From the NCBI RefSeq assembly GCF_900103195.1, contig NZ_FMWU01000027.1, positions 1 through 64,000 on the forward strand: a stretch of 64,000 nt of DNA, written 5' to 3'. The stretch is from Methylobacterium sp. UNC378MF. GTDB taxonomy: Bacteria; Pseudomonadota; Alphaproteobacteria; Rhizobiales; Beijerinckiaceae. Position numbers and translations under genes: made by a program. How positions within the stretch are numbered: the stretch's first letter is position 1; the number at the start of each line of letters is the position of its first letter. The notes under the pieces were generated by a model. It saw only the letters and a list, made by a program, of their open reading frames with translations. It was not told the DNA's origin and made no database searches. Positions 34,745-43,001 of the stretch are shown here, piece after piece.

Positions 34745-35653
34745 ATGCGCTGGGAAGATCTACGCAGCTCCGACAATGTCGAGGATCGTCGTGGCGAAGG
34801 CGGCGGCGGCGGCATGGGCTTCCCCGGCGGCGGCGCCGGCGGCCTCGGCATCGGCACCATCGTGGTGCTGCTGATCGTCAGCTACTTCACCGGCATCAAC
34901 CCGGCGATCCTGATCGGCGGCGCCGAGCGGATCGGCGGCGGCCGCGGTCAGCAGGAACAGCCCGCGGACCCACAGACGCAGGCGAAGCGGCGGCAGGCGC
35001 CGACCGACGAGAGCGGGCGGTTCGCCTCCAAGATCCTGGGCAACACCGAGGACGTTTGGAGCCAGATCCTGCCGCAGCAGACCGGCAAGCAATACACCCC
35101 GACGACGCTGGTGCTCTATACCGGCGGCACCCGTTCCGGCTGCGGCTCGGCTCAAGCCGCCATGGGGCCGTTCTACTGCCCGCTCGACAAGAAGGTCTAT
35201 CTCGATACCGGGTTCTTCAAGGAGATGGCCTCGAAGTTCGGCGTGAAGGGTGACTTCGCCTACGCCTATGTCATCGCCCATGAGGTCGGCCACCACGTCC
35301 AGGACGTGTTGGGCATCCTCGGCAAGGTCCAGGCCCGTCAGCAGCAGGCCTCGAGCAAGACCGAGGCGAACGCCCTCTCGGTTCGGATCGAGCTGATGGC
35401 CGATTGCCTCGCCGGCGTCTGGGCCAAGAACTCCAACGACAAGTATGCCGAGCTCGATCAGGGCGACATCGACGAGGCGCTGAACGCCGCCGCCCAGATC
35501 GGCGACGACGCCCTCCAGCAGCGCTCGCGCGGCTACGTGGTGCCGGATTCCTTCACGCACGGTTCCTCGGCCCAGCGCCAGCGCTGGTTCATGGCCGGCT
35601 ACAAGAGCGGCCAGACCAAGGCCTGCGACACGTTCCGGACGGCGAACAACTGA
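34745..35653 (+). CDS. Putative neutral zinc metallopeptidase (YpfJ family)
   Basis: A 302-aa protein. A short cytoplasmic N-terminus (MRWEDLRSSDNVEDRRGEGG) is the family hallmark. One membrane segment follows (GLGIGTIVVLLIVSYFTGI) after a glycine-rich stretch, then a periplasmic domain with the zinc motif HEVGHH (H179-E180-H183). Downstream ADCLAGVW supplies a further conserved acidic residue, and GCGSAQAAMGPFYCPLDKKV precedes the active site, as in the Zn_peptidase family. The physiological substrate is unknown. It stands alone, followed by a family A repeat. Confidence 0.92.
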   Translation: MRWEDLRSSDNVEDRRGEGGGGGMGFPGGGAGGLGIGTIVVLLIVSYFTGINPAILIGGAERIGGGRGQQEQPADPQTQAKRRQAPTDESGRFASKILGNTEDVWSQILPQQTGKQYTPTTLVLYTGGTRSGCGSAQAAMGPFYCPLDKKVYLDTGFFKEMASKFGVKGDFAYAYVIAHEVGHHVQDVLGILGKVQARQQQASSKTEANALSVRIELMADCLAGVWAKNSNDKYAELDQGDIDEALNAAAQIGDDALQQRSRGYVVPDSFTHGSSAQRQRWFMAGYKSGQTKACDTFRTANN

Positions 35654-35682
35654 AGCCGGAGCAGGGCTTCAAGAGCTGCTCC

Positions 35683-35773
35683 CGTCACCGCGAGCGCAGC
35701 GAAGCGGCCCAGGGCAGCGTGACATCGACGGATGTGGCGCCGCTGGATTGCTTCGCTGCGCTCGCAAAGACGG
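35683..35773. repeat. Intergenic palindromic repeat, family A copy 3
   Basis: Begins CGTCACCGCGAGCGCAGCGA and ends TTGCTTCGCTGCGCTCGCAA (then AGACGG), a near-perfect inverted pair about 90 bases long. It lies between the convergent zinc-peptidase gene and the 86-aa protein gene. Confidence 0.8.
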
Positions 35774-35800
35774 CGTGCCGAAACCCAGCGGGCACAAGCC

Positions 35801-36061
35801 TCAGCCCCGGCTCAGCCGCCTCGCATTGGCCTGGACCTTCCGCCGGTAGCTGCGGATCACCTTGCCGTTCGAAGCCCCCGTGGCCAGCATCATGGCCGCC
35901 TCGCCGGCGGCCAGCATCTTCTCGGTCACCATGAGCTGCGCCTCGGCCTGGGCCGCCGGGCCGCCCAGGGCGAACATCGCCATGCGCTGGGCGATCACGC
36001 CCTGAGCCTCCAGGCCGAGCATGGCCATATCCATCCCCGTCATCCACCAACCGAACAGCAT
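35801..36061 (-). CDS. Small Met/Ala-rich helical protein of unknown function (86 aa)
   Basis: Starts MLFGWWMTGMDMAMLGLEAQ and continues as an Ala/Met-rich helix (VIAQRMAMFALGGPAAQAEA, then MLAAGEAAMMLATGASNGKV), ending in a basic tail RSYRRKVQANARRLSRG. The composition is like phasin-type or membrane-associated small alphaproteobacterial proteins, but I cannot assign a family. The start at 36061 has a GAGGAA ribosome-binding site; an in-frame extension to 36289 is antisense to the ABC-F gene start and not credible. It is divergently arranged from the ABC-F gene. Confidence 0.7.
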   Translation of the reverse strand: MLFGWWMTGMDMAMLGLEAQGVIAQRMAMFALGGPAAQAEAQLMVTEKMLAAGEAAMMLATGASNGKVIRSYRRKVQANARRLSRG

Positions 36062-36236
36062 CGCATTCCTCGTGTTGCGCGGGGTAACGGCCGAGCCTCG
36101 GCTTCGGCTCCCCGGGTCTGGCTTCGCCTGCACGCAGCGCAAGCCCGTCCCGCGAGGCCCATCCCGTCTTTGCGCCGTCCCGATCCATGCCGTAAGCGCC
36201 GCGGGAGATTCCTTCCGGATACCGCGCCCGCTCTCC

Positions 36237-37859
36237 ATGATACGCCTGGACAAGATCACCAAGCAGAACGGGCGCCAGCTCGTCTTCATCGAGGCCTCGG
36301 CCGCGCTTCAGCGGGGCGAGAAGGTCGGGCTCGTCGGCCCGAACGGGGCCGGCAAGACCACCCTGTTCCGGATGATCATCGGCCAGGAGCAGCCCGACGA
36401 GGGTCAGGTCGCCGCCGACCGGGGCATCACCATCGGGTATTTCAGCCAGGATGTCGGCGAGATGTCCGGCCGCAGCGTCGTCACCGAGGTGATGGACGGC
36501 GCCGGCCCCGTGAGCGCGGTGGCGGCCGAACTCGCCGATCTCGGCGCGGCTCTGGCCGACCCGGACCGCGCCGACGAGATGGATGCGTTGATCGAGCGCT
36601 ACGGCGAGGTCCAGGCCCGGTTCGAGGAGCTCGACGGCTACGCCCTGGAGGGCCGGGCCCGCGAGGTGCTCGACGGCCTCAGCTTCAGCCAGGAAATGAT
36701 GGACGGCGATGTCGGCGCCCTCTCGGGCGGCTGGAAGATGCGCGTGGCGCTCGCCCGCATCCTGCTGATGCGCCCGGACGTGATGCTCCTCGACGAGCCG
36801 TCGAACCACCTCGACCTCGAGAGCCTGATCTGGCTCGAATCCTTCCTGAAGGCCTATGACGGCGCCCTGCTGATGACCTCGCACGACCGCGAGTTCATGA
36901 ACCGCATCGTGACCAAGGTCATCGAGATCGACGGCGGCGCGCTCACCACCTATTCGGGCGACTACGCCTTCTACGAGGGCCAGCGGAAGCTCAACGAGGC
37001 GCAGCAGCAGGCCCAGTTCGAGCGCCAGCAGGCGATGCTGGCGAAAGAGATCGCCTTCATCGAGCGCTTCAAGGCCCGGGCCTCCCACGCCGCCCAGGTG
37101 CAGAGCCGGGTGAAGAAGCTCGACAAGATCGAGCGCGTGGAGCCGCCCCGGCGACGGCAATCGGTCGCCTTCGAGTTCCAGCCGGCGCCGCGCTCGGGCG
37201 ACGATGTCGTGATGCTGAAAGGCGTCCACAAGCGCTACGGCAGCCGTACGATCTACGAGGGCCTCGACTTCTCGGTACGGCGCCGCGAGCGCTGGTGCGT
37301 GATGGGGATCAACGGCGCCGGGAAGTCGACGCTGCTGAAGCTCGTCACCGGCACCACCACACCGGACGACGGCTCGGTCACGGTCGGCGGCAGCGTCAAG
37401 CTCGGCTACTTCGCCCAGCACGCCATGGATCTGCTCGACGGCGACCGCACCGTCTTTCAGACCCTCGAAGAGGCCTTCCCGCAGGCGGGCCAGGGGTCGC
37501 TGCGGGCGCTGGCCGGCTGCTTCGGCTTCTCGGGCGATGATGTCGAGAAACGCTGCCGTGTGCTTTCGGGCGGCGAGAAGGCCCGGCTGGTCATGGCGCT
37601 GATGCTCTACGATCCGCCGAACTTCCTGGTGCTCGACGAGCCGACCAACCACCTCGACATGGGCACCAAGGAGATGCTCATCACGGCGCTGGCGAATTAC
37701 GAGGGGACGATGCTGTTCGTCTCCCACGATCGGCACTTCCTGGCGGCCCTGTCGAACCGGGTGCTGGAGGTGACGCCGGAGGGCATTCACCAATACGGCG
37801 GCGGCTACACCGAGTACGTGGCCCGCACCGGACAGGAGGCCCCGGGCCTGCGGAGCTGA
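36237..37859 (+). CDS. ABC-F family ribosome-associated ATPase
   Basis: A 540-aa protein with two ABC domains in one chain and no membrane segments. Domain 1 has Walker A GLVGPNGAGKTTLFRM, signature LSGGWKMRVALARILL and Walker B VMLLDEPSNHLDLESL. A linker of about 80 residues rich in Gln/Lys/Glu is typical of the P-site tRNA interaction motif. Domain 2 has GINGAGKSTLLKLVTG, LSGGEKARLVMALML and FLVLDEPTNHLDM. ABC-F proteins act on the ribosome to relieve stalling or give antibiotic protection. The subclass (Uup/YbiT/EttA) cannot be fixed by eye. The start at 36237 begins the conserved domain; an upstream open frame to 36021 is not conserved. Confidence 0.94.
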   Translation: MIRLDKITKQNGRQLVFIEASAALQRGEKVGLVGPNGAGKTTLFRMIIGQEQPDEGQVAADRGITIGYFSQDVGEMSGRSVVTEVMDGAGPVSAVAAELADLGAALADPDRADEMDALIERYGEVQARFEELDGYALEGRAREVLDGLSFSQEMMDGDVGALSGGWKMRVALARILLMRPDVMLLDEPSNHLDLESLIWLESFLKAYDGALLMTSHDREFMNRIVTKVIEIDGGALTTYSGDYAFYEGQRKLNEAQQQAQFERQQAMLAKEIAFIERFKARASHAAQVQSRVKKLDKIERVEPPRRRQSVAFEFQPAPRSGDDVVMLKGVHKRYGSRTIYEGLDFSVRRRERWCVMGINGAGKSTLLKLVTGTTTPDDGSVTVGGSVKLGYFAQHAMDLLDGDRTVFQTLEEAFPQAGQGSLRALAGCFGFSGDDVEKRCRVLSGGEKARLVMALMLYDPPNFLVLDEPTNHLDMGTKEMLITALANYEGTMLFVSHDRHFLAALSNRVLEVTPEGIHQYGGGYTEYVARTGQEAPGLRS

Positions 37860-37863
37860 GGCG

Positions 37864-37943
37864 CCGTCATCGCGAGGGCAGCGAAGCGACTCCGGCGGCG
37901 ACGTCTCCAGACCTCACGCGCCGGATCGCATCGCGTCGCGCGA
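37864..37943. repeat. Degenerate intergenic repeat, family A copy 4
   Basis: CGTCATCGCGAGGGCAGCGA matches the left end of family A. The right end is weakly preserved (GGATCGCATCGCGTCGCGCG), so this copy is partly eroded. It lies just after the ABC-F stop codon. Confidence 0.5.
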
Positions 37944-38041
37944 AAGGGTGAGCACCGTCCGGCCCCCCTGCGACTGGCGCGCCGCTATCTCCCCGGAACG
38001 CCCCGCGCTAGGCTTCGCCGAAACGGCCCGGGTGAGACGCC

Positions 38042-38521
38042 GTGCGACGCCTGCTGAAATTCCTGCACACGATGGGGTCCGCCGGACTGCTGGGCGCGAT
38101 GGCGTCCCTGGTGGTCATGCTGAGCCTCGCGCCCGCGCCGTCCGCCCTGGCAGGATACGCGGCGATGCGGGGGGCGATGGGGGCCGTGGCCACCTGGATC
38201 TTCCTGCCCGCCCTGGCCGTGACGCTGATGTCCGGCCTGCTGGCGATGGCCCTGAACCGCGCCTTCCTGAATGCCGGCTGGGCGTGGCTGAAGCTCGCCA
38301 CCGGGGTCCTGATGTTCGAAGGCGGCCTGGTCTACATACAGGGACCCATGAAGCAGGAGGCCGAGCTGAGCGCCCGCGCGCTGGCCGGTCTCGTCGATCC
38401 TGCCCTGCTCGCCATGTCGCTTCCCGGCGAGCGCGGCACGCTCTGGGTACTCCTGGCGGTCGCGACCGCGAATGTCGCGCTCGGGATCTGGCGGCCGCGG
38501 ATCCTGCGAATTCCGCAGTAG
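38042..38521 (+). CDS. Integral membrane protein of unknown function (159 aa)
   Basis: GTG start, MRRLLKFLHTMGSAGLLGAM. Four hydrophobic segments are visible: SAGLLGAMASLVVMLSLA, WIFLPALAVTLMSGLLAMA, LATGVLMFEGGLVYI and WVLLAVATANVALGIW. It resembles the DUF2269-like small membrane proteins, whose LKFLH start and conserved early His are typical, but I do not claim membership firmly. It is convergent with mnmE (42 bases apart). No partner gene is obvious. Confidence 0.75.
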   Translation: MRRLLKFLHTMGSAGLLGAMASLVVMLSLAPAPSALAGYAAMRGAMGAVATWIFLPALAVTLMSGLLAMALNRAFLNAGWAWLKLATGVLMFEGGLVYIQGPMKQEAELSARALAGLVDPALLAMSLPGERGTLWVLLAVATANVALGIWRPRILRIPQ

Positions 38522-38563
38522 GTCAGACGCGCCGAGAAACGCTGTCTTTTGCCGGCAACATAA

Positions 38564-39889
38564 CTATTTTCCGATACAGAAGCCGCTGAACAGCCGGTCG
38601 AGCACATCCTCGACCCCAACATGGCCGGCGACCTCGCCCAGCGCCCGGACGGCGAGCCGCAGATCCTCCGCTGCCAGCTCCGGCAGACCGCCTGCGCCCG
38701 TGAGGAGGCGGTCGAGATGGGTGACGCAGGCTTCGAGCGCGGCCCTGTGCCGGGCGCGGGTGATCAGCGCGTCGCCGGTGCCGAGGCCGGATTCGGCCGC
38801 GGCTTGGATGGCATCGAGCAACGTCGCCAGCCCTTCGCCCGTGCGGGCCGAGACGGCTAAAAAGTCGATGCACTGCGCAACTTCTGAGCCGGCAAAAAGA
38901 TCGGCCTTCGTATGGACCCTCAGGATTGGATTGCGGGTCGGCCCCAGCTCGGGGACCGTCCCGTCGGGGGGCACCAGCGCGATTACCAGATCGGCCGTGT
39001 CGATCCGCGCCCGGGTCCGCGCGATGCCCTCCGCCTCGATCGGCTCCGCGGTTTCGCGGAGGCCGGCCGTGTCGACCAGGAGGACCGGAAGGCCGCCGAG
39101 ATCGAGCCGCACCTCGATGGCGTCGCGCGTCGTTCCGGGACTGTCCGAGACGATCGCCACGTCCCGTCGACTCAGCGCGTTCAGCAGGGTCGACTTCCCG
39201 CTGTTGGGCGCCCCCGCCAGGACCACGGTGAATCCCTCGCGCAGGCGTTCGCCCCTTTGCCCATCGTGCAACGTCGCGGCGATTGCCTCCCGAAGGCGCG
39301 CGGCGCGGTCGAACAGGGCAGCGTCGAGCCCGGCATCGTCCACGTCACCCTCATCGGCGAAATCCAGGGCCGCCTCCGCGGCGGCGAGGCAATCGATCGC
39401 CTCCGTACGCCACGCCGCGACCTGCCGGCTGAGGGCGCCGTCGAGCTGGCGCAGGGCCTGGCGGCGCTGACCCTCTGTCTCGGCATCGATCAGGTCGGCG
39501 ACGGCTTCGGCCTCAGCCAGATCCATCCGACCGTTGAGAACGGCCCGGCGCGTGAAGGCACCCGGCTCGGCCGGGCGGCAGCCCGGAAGCCGGGCGAGGG
39601 TGGCGAGAACGCGCATCCGCACCGCTGCGCCGCCATGGAGGTGCAACTCTCCCATATCCTCGCCGGTATACGTATCCGGCCCGGGAAACCACGCCACCAG
39701 AGCCCGGTCGAGTTCGGCGCCGTCGGACGGATCGCACAGGCGGCGCAGCGACAGCCGTCGGGGTGCCGGCAGCCTTCCGCCGAGGGTGACCAGCACGTCG
39801 CGCGCGGCAGGGCCGCTGATGCGGATCACCGCGACGGCGGCCCGGCCGAAGCCGCTGGCCGGCGCGAAGAGAGTCTCGGTTGCATTCAT
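38564..39889 (-). CDS. mnmE: tRNA modification GTPase MnmE (TrmE)
   Basis: A 441-aa GTPase that acts with MnmG to build the 5-carboxymethylaminomethyl group on U34 of several tRNAs. The N-terminal folate-binding domain starts ETLFAPASGFGRAAVAVIRI. The GTPase motifs are GAPNSGKSTLLNAL (G1), SPGTTRD (G2), DTAGLRE (G3, K-loop region) and HTKADL (G4). The C-terminal FCIGK box carries the catalytic cysteine. Start ATG 39889. In most alphaproteobacteria mnmE directly precedes mnmG; here it is on the opposite strand and about 8 kb away. A parS-like site lies 29 bases upstream of the start. Confidence 0.96.
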   Translation of the reverse strand: MNATETLFAPASGFGRAAVAVIRISGPAARDVLVTLGGRLPAPRRLSLRRLCDPSDGAELDRALVAWFPGPDTYTGEDMGELHLHGGAAVRMRVLATLARLPGCRPAEPGAFTRRAVLNGRMDLAEAEAVADLIDAETEGQRRQALRQLDGALSRQVAAWRTEAIDCLAAAEAALDFADEGDVDDAGLDAALFDRAARLREAIAATLHDGQRGERLREGFTVVLAGAPNSGKSTLLNALSRRDVAIVSDSPGTTRDAIEVRLDLGGLPVLLVDTAGLRETAEPIEAEGIARTRARIDTADLVIALVPPDGTVPELGPTRNPILRVHTKADLFAGSEVAQCIDFLAVSARTGEGLATLLDAIQAAAESGLGTGDALITRARHRAALEACVTHLDRLLTGAGGLPELAAEDLRLAVRALGEVAGHVGVEDVLDRLFSGFCIGK

Positions 39890-39917
39890 GGTCAGACAGG
39901 GCCGAGCGGAAGGGCAG

Positions 39918-39933
39918 AGTTTCACGTGAAACA
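39918..39933. other. parS centromere site (15/16 match)
   Basis: AGTTTCACGTGAAACA matches the universal ParB-binding parS consensus TGTTTCACGTGAAACA at 15 of 16 positions, including the full 14-base palindrome GTTTCACGTGAAAC. It is intergenic between mnmE and the beta-lactamase gene. With the cognate parAB genes at 50.5-52.4 kb it marks the origin-proximal part of the chromosome. Confidence 0.9.
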
Positions 39934-40012
39934 AGCGCCGGTGCCCTATACCATCCCGGCGTCGCGGTGCTGCGCCGGGTCGAGGCGTCGCGACATCGAA
40001 CCGGGATGCGTC

Positions 40013-40891
40013 ATGCTTTTCAGGACCCGCCGCGCCGTCAGCTTCGGCCTGCTCGCCGCGCCCTTCGCTCTCCCCGTCCGCGCCGCCGAGGCGGAGCCGG
40101 ATTGGGGCGCCATCGAGCGTCGGCTCGACGGCCGGCTGGGGATCTCGGCAGCCACCGAGGACCGCGTCCTCAGCGCCTACCGTGCGGACGAGCGGTTCCC
40201 GATGTGCAGCACCTTCAAGGTTCTGGCTGTGGCGGCGGTACTGGCACGGGTCGATGCCGGCCGCGAGACCCTCGACCGGATCGTCGCCTACGGTCCCGGC
40301 GACCTCCTGAGCTATGCGCCGGTGACCCGGGCGGCGCTGGAGGCCGGCGCAGGACACGGGCAAATGCGGGTCTCGGACCTCTGCTCGGCCGCGATCGTAT
40401 GGAGCGACAACACTGCCGCCAATCTGCTCCTGGCAAGCCTAGGCGGCCCGGAGGCGCTGACCGCATGGCTCCGTGGGACCGGCGATCCCGTCACGCGCCT
40501 GGACCGGACCGAGCCGACCCTCAACACGGCGCTCCCCGGTGACCCGCGCGATACGACCACGCCGGGCGCCATGCGGACGACCCTGGGCCGGATCCTCCTG
40601 GGCACCGTTCTGTCATCGGCCTCGCGCGGCCGGCTGGACGCCTGGATGGGCGCCTGCGAGACCGGTCGCAAGCGGTTGCGGGCGGGCCTGCCGTCCGACT
40701 GGATCGCGGGTGACAAGACCGGGAGCGGCGATAACGGTTCGGTCAACGACGTGGCGATCCTGCGGCCGCCCGGGCATGCGCCGGTGTTGGTGGCGGTCTA
40801 TCTCACCGGATCGACGGCCTCCGCGGAAAACATCGCGGCGGCCTACGCGGAGATCGGCCGGATCGTCGCCGCGCGAGCCCATTCCGCCTGA
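40013..40891 (+). CDS. Class A beta-lactamase
   Basis: A 292-aa periplasmic serine beta-lactamase that hydrolyses penicillin- or cephalosporin-type rings. The signal segment MLFRTRRAVSFGLLAAPFAL (cleavage near RAAEA) is followed by all class A motifs: nucleophile S66-T-F-K69 (Ambler S70/K73), S131-D-N (S130), omega-loop E167-PTLN (E166/N170) and K235-T-G (K234). Ambler 69 is Cys and 237-238 are Ser-Gly, as in CTX-M-like and chromosomal environmental enzymes. C238 of class A carbapenemases is absent. No ampR/blaI-type regulator is adjacent, and nothing suggests mobility (no IS or integron), so this looks like a resident gene. The spectrum is not readable from sequence alone. Confidence 0.94.
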   Translation: MLFRTRRAVSFGLLAAPFALPVRAAEAEPDWGAIERRLDGRLGISAATEDRVLSAYRADERFPMCSTFKVLAVAAVLARVDAGRETLDRIVAYGPGDLLSYAPVTRAALEAGAGHGQMRVSDLCSAAIVWSDNTAANLLLASLGGPEALTAWLRGTGDPVTRLDRTEPTLNTALPGDPRDTTTPGAMRTTLGRILLGTVLSSASRGRLDAWMGACETGRKRLRAGLPSDWIAGDKTGSGDNGSVNDVAILRPPGHAPVLVAVYLTGSTASAENIAAAYAEIGRIVAARAHSA

Positions 40892-40902
40892 CCGGACCAC
40901 CC

Positions 40903-41388
40903 ATGAAGACGCCCGCCAAGACGACCCGTGCGACGCTCGCCCTCGACAGAGCCGGCATCCGCCACAGCCTCCATGTCTACGCCTACGATCCGGACGCCCC
41001 GCGCATCGGCCTGCAGGCCGCGGAGGCGCTCGGGGTCGCGCCCGGACGGGTCCTGAAGACCCTGATGGCCGCCGTGGACGGGCGGACAATCTGCCTGCTC
41101 GTGGCCTCCGACAAGGAGGTGTCAATGAAGCGGGTCGCCGCCGCCTTCTCGGGCAAGGCGGCCGCTATGCTCAAGCCCGCCGATGCCGAGCGGCTGACCG
41201 GCTACCATGTCGGCGGCATCAGCCCCTTGGGGCAGAAGCGGCCGATCCCGACTGCGATCGATGCCGGGTCCCTGACGGAGCCGGGGGCCGACATTCATGT
41301 CAACGGCGGCGGCCGGGGATTGCAGATCCGCCTGACCGAGGGCGATCTCGTCGCCGTCCTGAAGGCCCTCGTCGTGCCGCTCACGTGA
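40903..41388 (+). CDS. ybaK: Cys-tRNA(Pro)/Cys-tRNA(Cys) deacylase YbaK
   Basis: A 161-aa YbaK/EbsC-type trans-editing enzyme that clears mischarged Cys-tRNA(Pro). Family features are KTTRATLALDRAGIRHSLHV, the central LGVAPGRVLKTLMA with the catalytic Lys, and GYHVGGISPLGQKRPIPTAI, the characteristic GGxSPxG loop. It is complete in length. The gene begins 11 bases after the beta-lactamase stop, so the two are probably co-transcribed, though no functional link is apparent. Confidence 0.92.
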   Translation: MKTPAKTTRATLALDRAGIRHSLHVYAYDPDAPRIGLQAAEALGVAPGRVLKTLMAAVDGRTICLLVASDKEVSMKRVAAAFSGKAAAMLKPADAERLTGYHVGGISPLGQKRPIPTAIDAGSLTEPGADIHVNGGGRGLQIRLTEGDLVAVLKALVVPLT

Positions 41389-41454
41389 CGGCGCAGTAAT
41401 CTTCCGTTTACCCTGCCGTCGCACGGTGCCGCCTTTCGACGGAGACGAGGCGGC

Positions 41455-41811
41455 ATGCGGGCGACAGGGCGCAAGGCGATCACGGCGCTCGGATTCGTTC
41501 TGCTGCTCGCGGGAGCCGGCCGTGCGGCGGATCTCGACATCCGCGGCACCGCCGAGATGGGCGTGCGGGCCAGCCCGCGCTTCTTCCCGCGCAATGACGG
41601 GCTCGACCGTCGCCCGGTCTACGCCATCCGGTCCCGTGTCGTGCCGGTGGGCTGCACGCCCAGGCGGGTGCCGGTGCCCACCAACGCGCCGGACGATCCG
41701 AGCTATGTCGGCTCCGAATACGGCCTCGGGCATCCGAGCTATTACGGCTTCACGCCGCCGCTGGGCGTCGACGATCCGTTCGGGCGCTCCCTCCTGCCCT
41801 ACTGCCCCTGA
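41455..41811 (+). CDS. Small secreted protein of unknown function (118 aa)
   Basis: Starts MRATGRKAITALGFVLLLAG, a signal peptide with likely cleavage after GRAADL or just before it. The mature protein is Pro/Tyr/Arg-rich (SRVVPVGCTPRRVPVPTNAP; YGLGHPSYYGFTPPLGVDDP) and ends LLPYCP, with two Cys that could form one disulfide. It is reminiscent of small periplasmic or surface proteins of Methylobacterium, but I recognise no domain. A longer frame starting at 41426 lies in a different phase and belongs to the upstream part of the panC frame. Confidence 0.68.
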   Translation: MRATGRKAITALGFVLLLAGAGRAADLDIRGTAEMGVRASPRFFPRNDGLDRRPVYAIRSRVVPVGCTPRRVPVPTNAPDDPSYVGSEYGLGHPSYYGFTPPLGVDDPFGRSLLPYCP

Positions 41812-41944
41812 CGCCGAGACGCGCGGCGCGCCAGATCTCGCGACGCTCCCAGGCCGTTGCCGCGCAGGCCGTTCCCGGATTGCCGGATTCCACCTGTCCG
41901 CATCATGCTCTAGACCGGCCCTGCCCTCCCCCGGAGCCCGTCCC

Positions 41945-42793
41945 GTGTCCGAGCCGACCCTTCAGTCCTTCCGTGACCTCGCAGCCCTGCGTGGATGCGT
42001 GGCCGCGTGGCGCGCGGCGGGCGAACGCATCGTCCTGATCCCGACCATGGGCGCCCTGCATGATGGGCATCTCGCTCTCGTGGCCGAGGCGCGGCGGATC
42101 GGCCGGCGGACGGTGGCGAGCATCTTCGTCAATCCGACCCAGTTCGGCCCCAACGAGGATTTCTCCCGCTATCCGCGCGATCTGGAGACCGATCTGGCCC
42201 TGCTGGCGCAGGCGGGTGCGGATGCGGCCTGGACGCCCGGGATGGAGACCATGTACCCGCCGGGCTTCGCCACCCGGATCGAAGTCGCGGGCCTGACTGA
42301 GGGATTGTGCGGACCGTTCCGGCCCGGCCATTTCGCCGGCGTCGCCACGGTGGTGACCAAGCTCCTCAACCAGGTCCGGCCGGATGTCGCCCTGTTCGGC
42401 GAGAAGGATTTCCAGCAGCTTCGCGTGATCCAGCAGGCCGTGGCGGATCTCGACCTCGCGGTGGAGATCCGCGGCGTGCCGACGGTGCGGGAGCCCGACG
42501 GCCTCGCCCTGTCGTCGCGCAACCGCTACCTGTCGGCCGAGGAGCGCGCCGTCGCCCCGAAGCTTCAGGCCGTGCTGGCCGAGATCGCGGCCGCCTCCCG
42601 CAACGGCACCCCCGTGGCCGGCCGGATCGCCGCCGGGCGGGCCGCGCTCGAGGCGGCAGGGTTCCGGGTCCAGTATCTTGCGGTCTGCGACGCCCGGACC
42701 CTGGCGGCGGTGGAGCGGGTGGACGGCCCGGCCCGCGTGATCGCCGCCGCCTTCCTGGGTCGGACCCGGCTGATCGACAATCTTGCCGTGTAG
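41945..42793 (+). CDS. panC: Pantothenate synthetase
   Basis: A 282-aa enzyme that joins pantoate and beta-alanine using ATP, the last step of pantothenate (coenzyme A) synthesis. Motifs: VLIPTMGALHDGHLALVAEA (HxGH nucleotide-binding), SIFVNPTQFGPNEDFSRYPR, LCGPFRPGHFAGVATVV, LFGEKDFQQLRVIQQ and GLALSSRNRYLSAEER (KMSKS-like). GTG start at 41945, where homology begins; the open frame continues upstream to 41426 without conservation. No panB/panD is nearby. Confidence 0.95.
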   Translation: MSEPTLQSFRDLAALRGCVAAWRAAGERIVLIPTMGALHDGHLALVAEARRIGRRTVASIFVNPTQFGPNEDFSRYPRDLETDLALLAQAGADAAWTPGMETMYPPGFATRIEVAGLTEGLCGPFRPGHFAGVATVVTKLLNQVRPDVALFGEKDFQQLRVIQQAVADLDLAVEIRGVPTVREPDGLALSSRNRYLSAEERAVAPKLQAVLAEIAAASRNGTPVAGRIAAGRAALEAAGFRVQYLAVCDARTLAAVERVDGPARVIAAAFLGRTRLIDNLAV

Positions 42794-43001
42794 GCCGGCC
42801 GGGCCCGGGCCGGGCAGGCAGGGCCGGCCCAACCATGCCCGGGCATGATTGCGCCTCAGCCCTCGACCCGTTCGTCATCCTCCTCCGTCATCCGGCCGCT
42901 CACCGGAGGTTGTGGCCGCCGGGTCACGGCGCCCCGGCGTTTCGGATTTTGCTACGTCATGTGATTGGCGCCGCCCCGCCAACCTGCTCTCTGCTGGTGC
43001 C

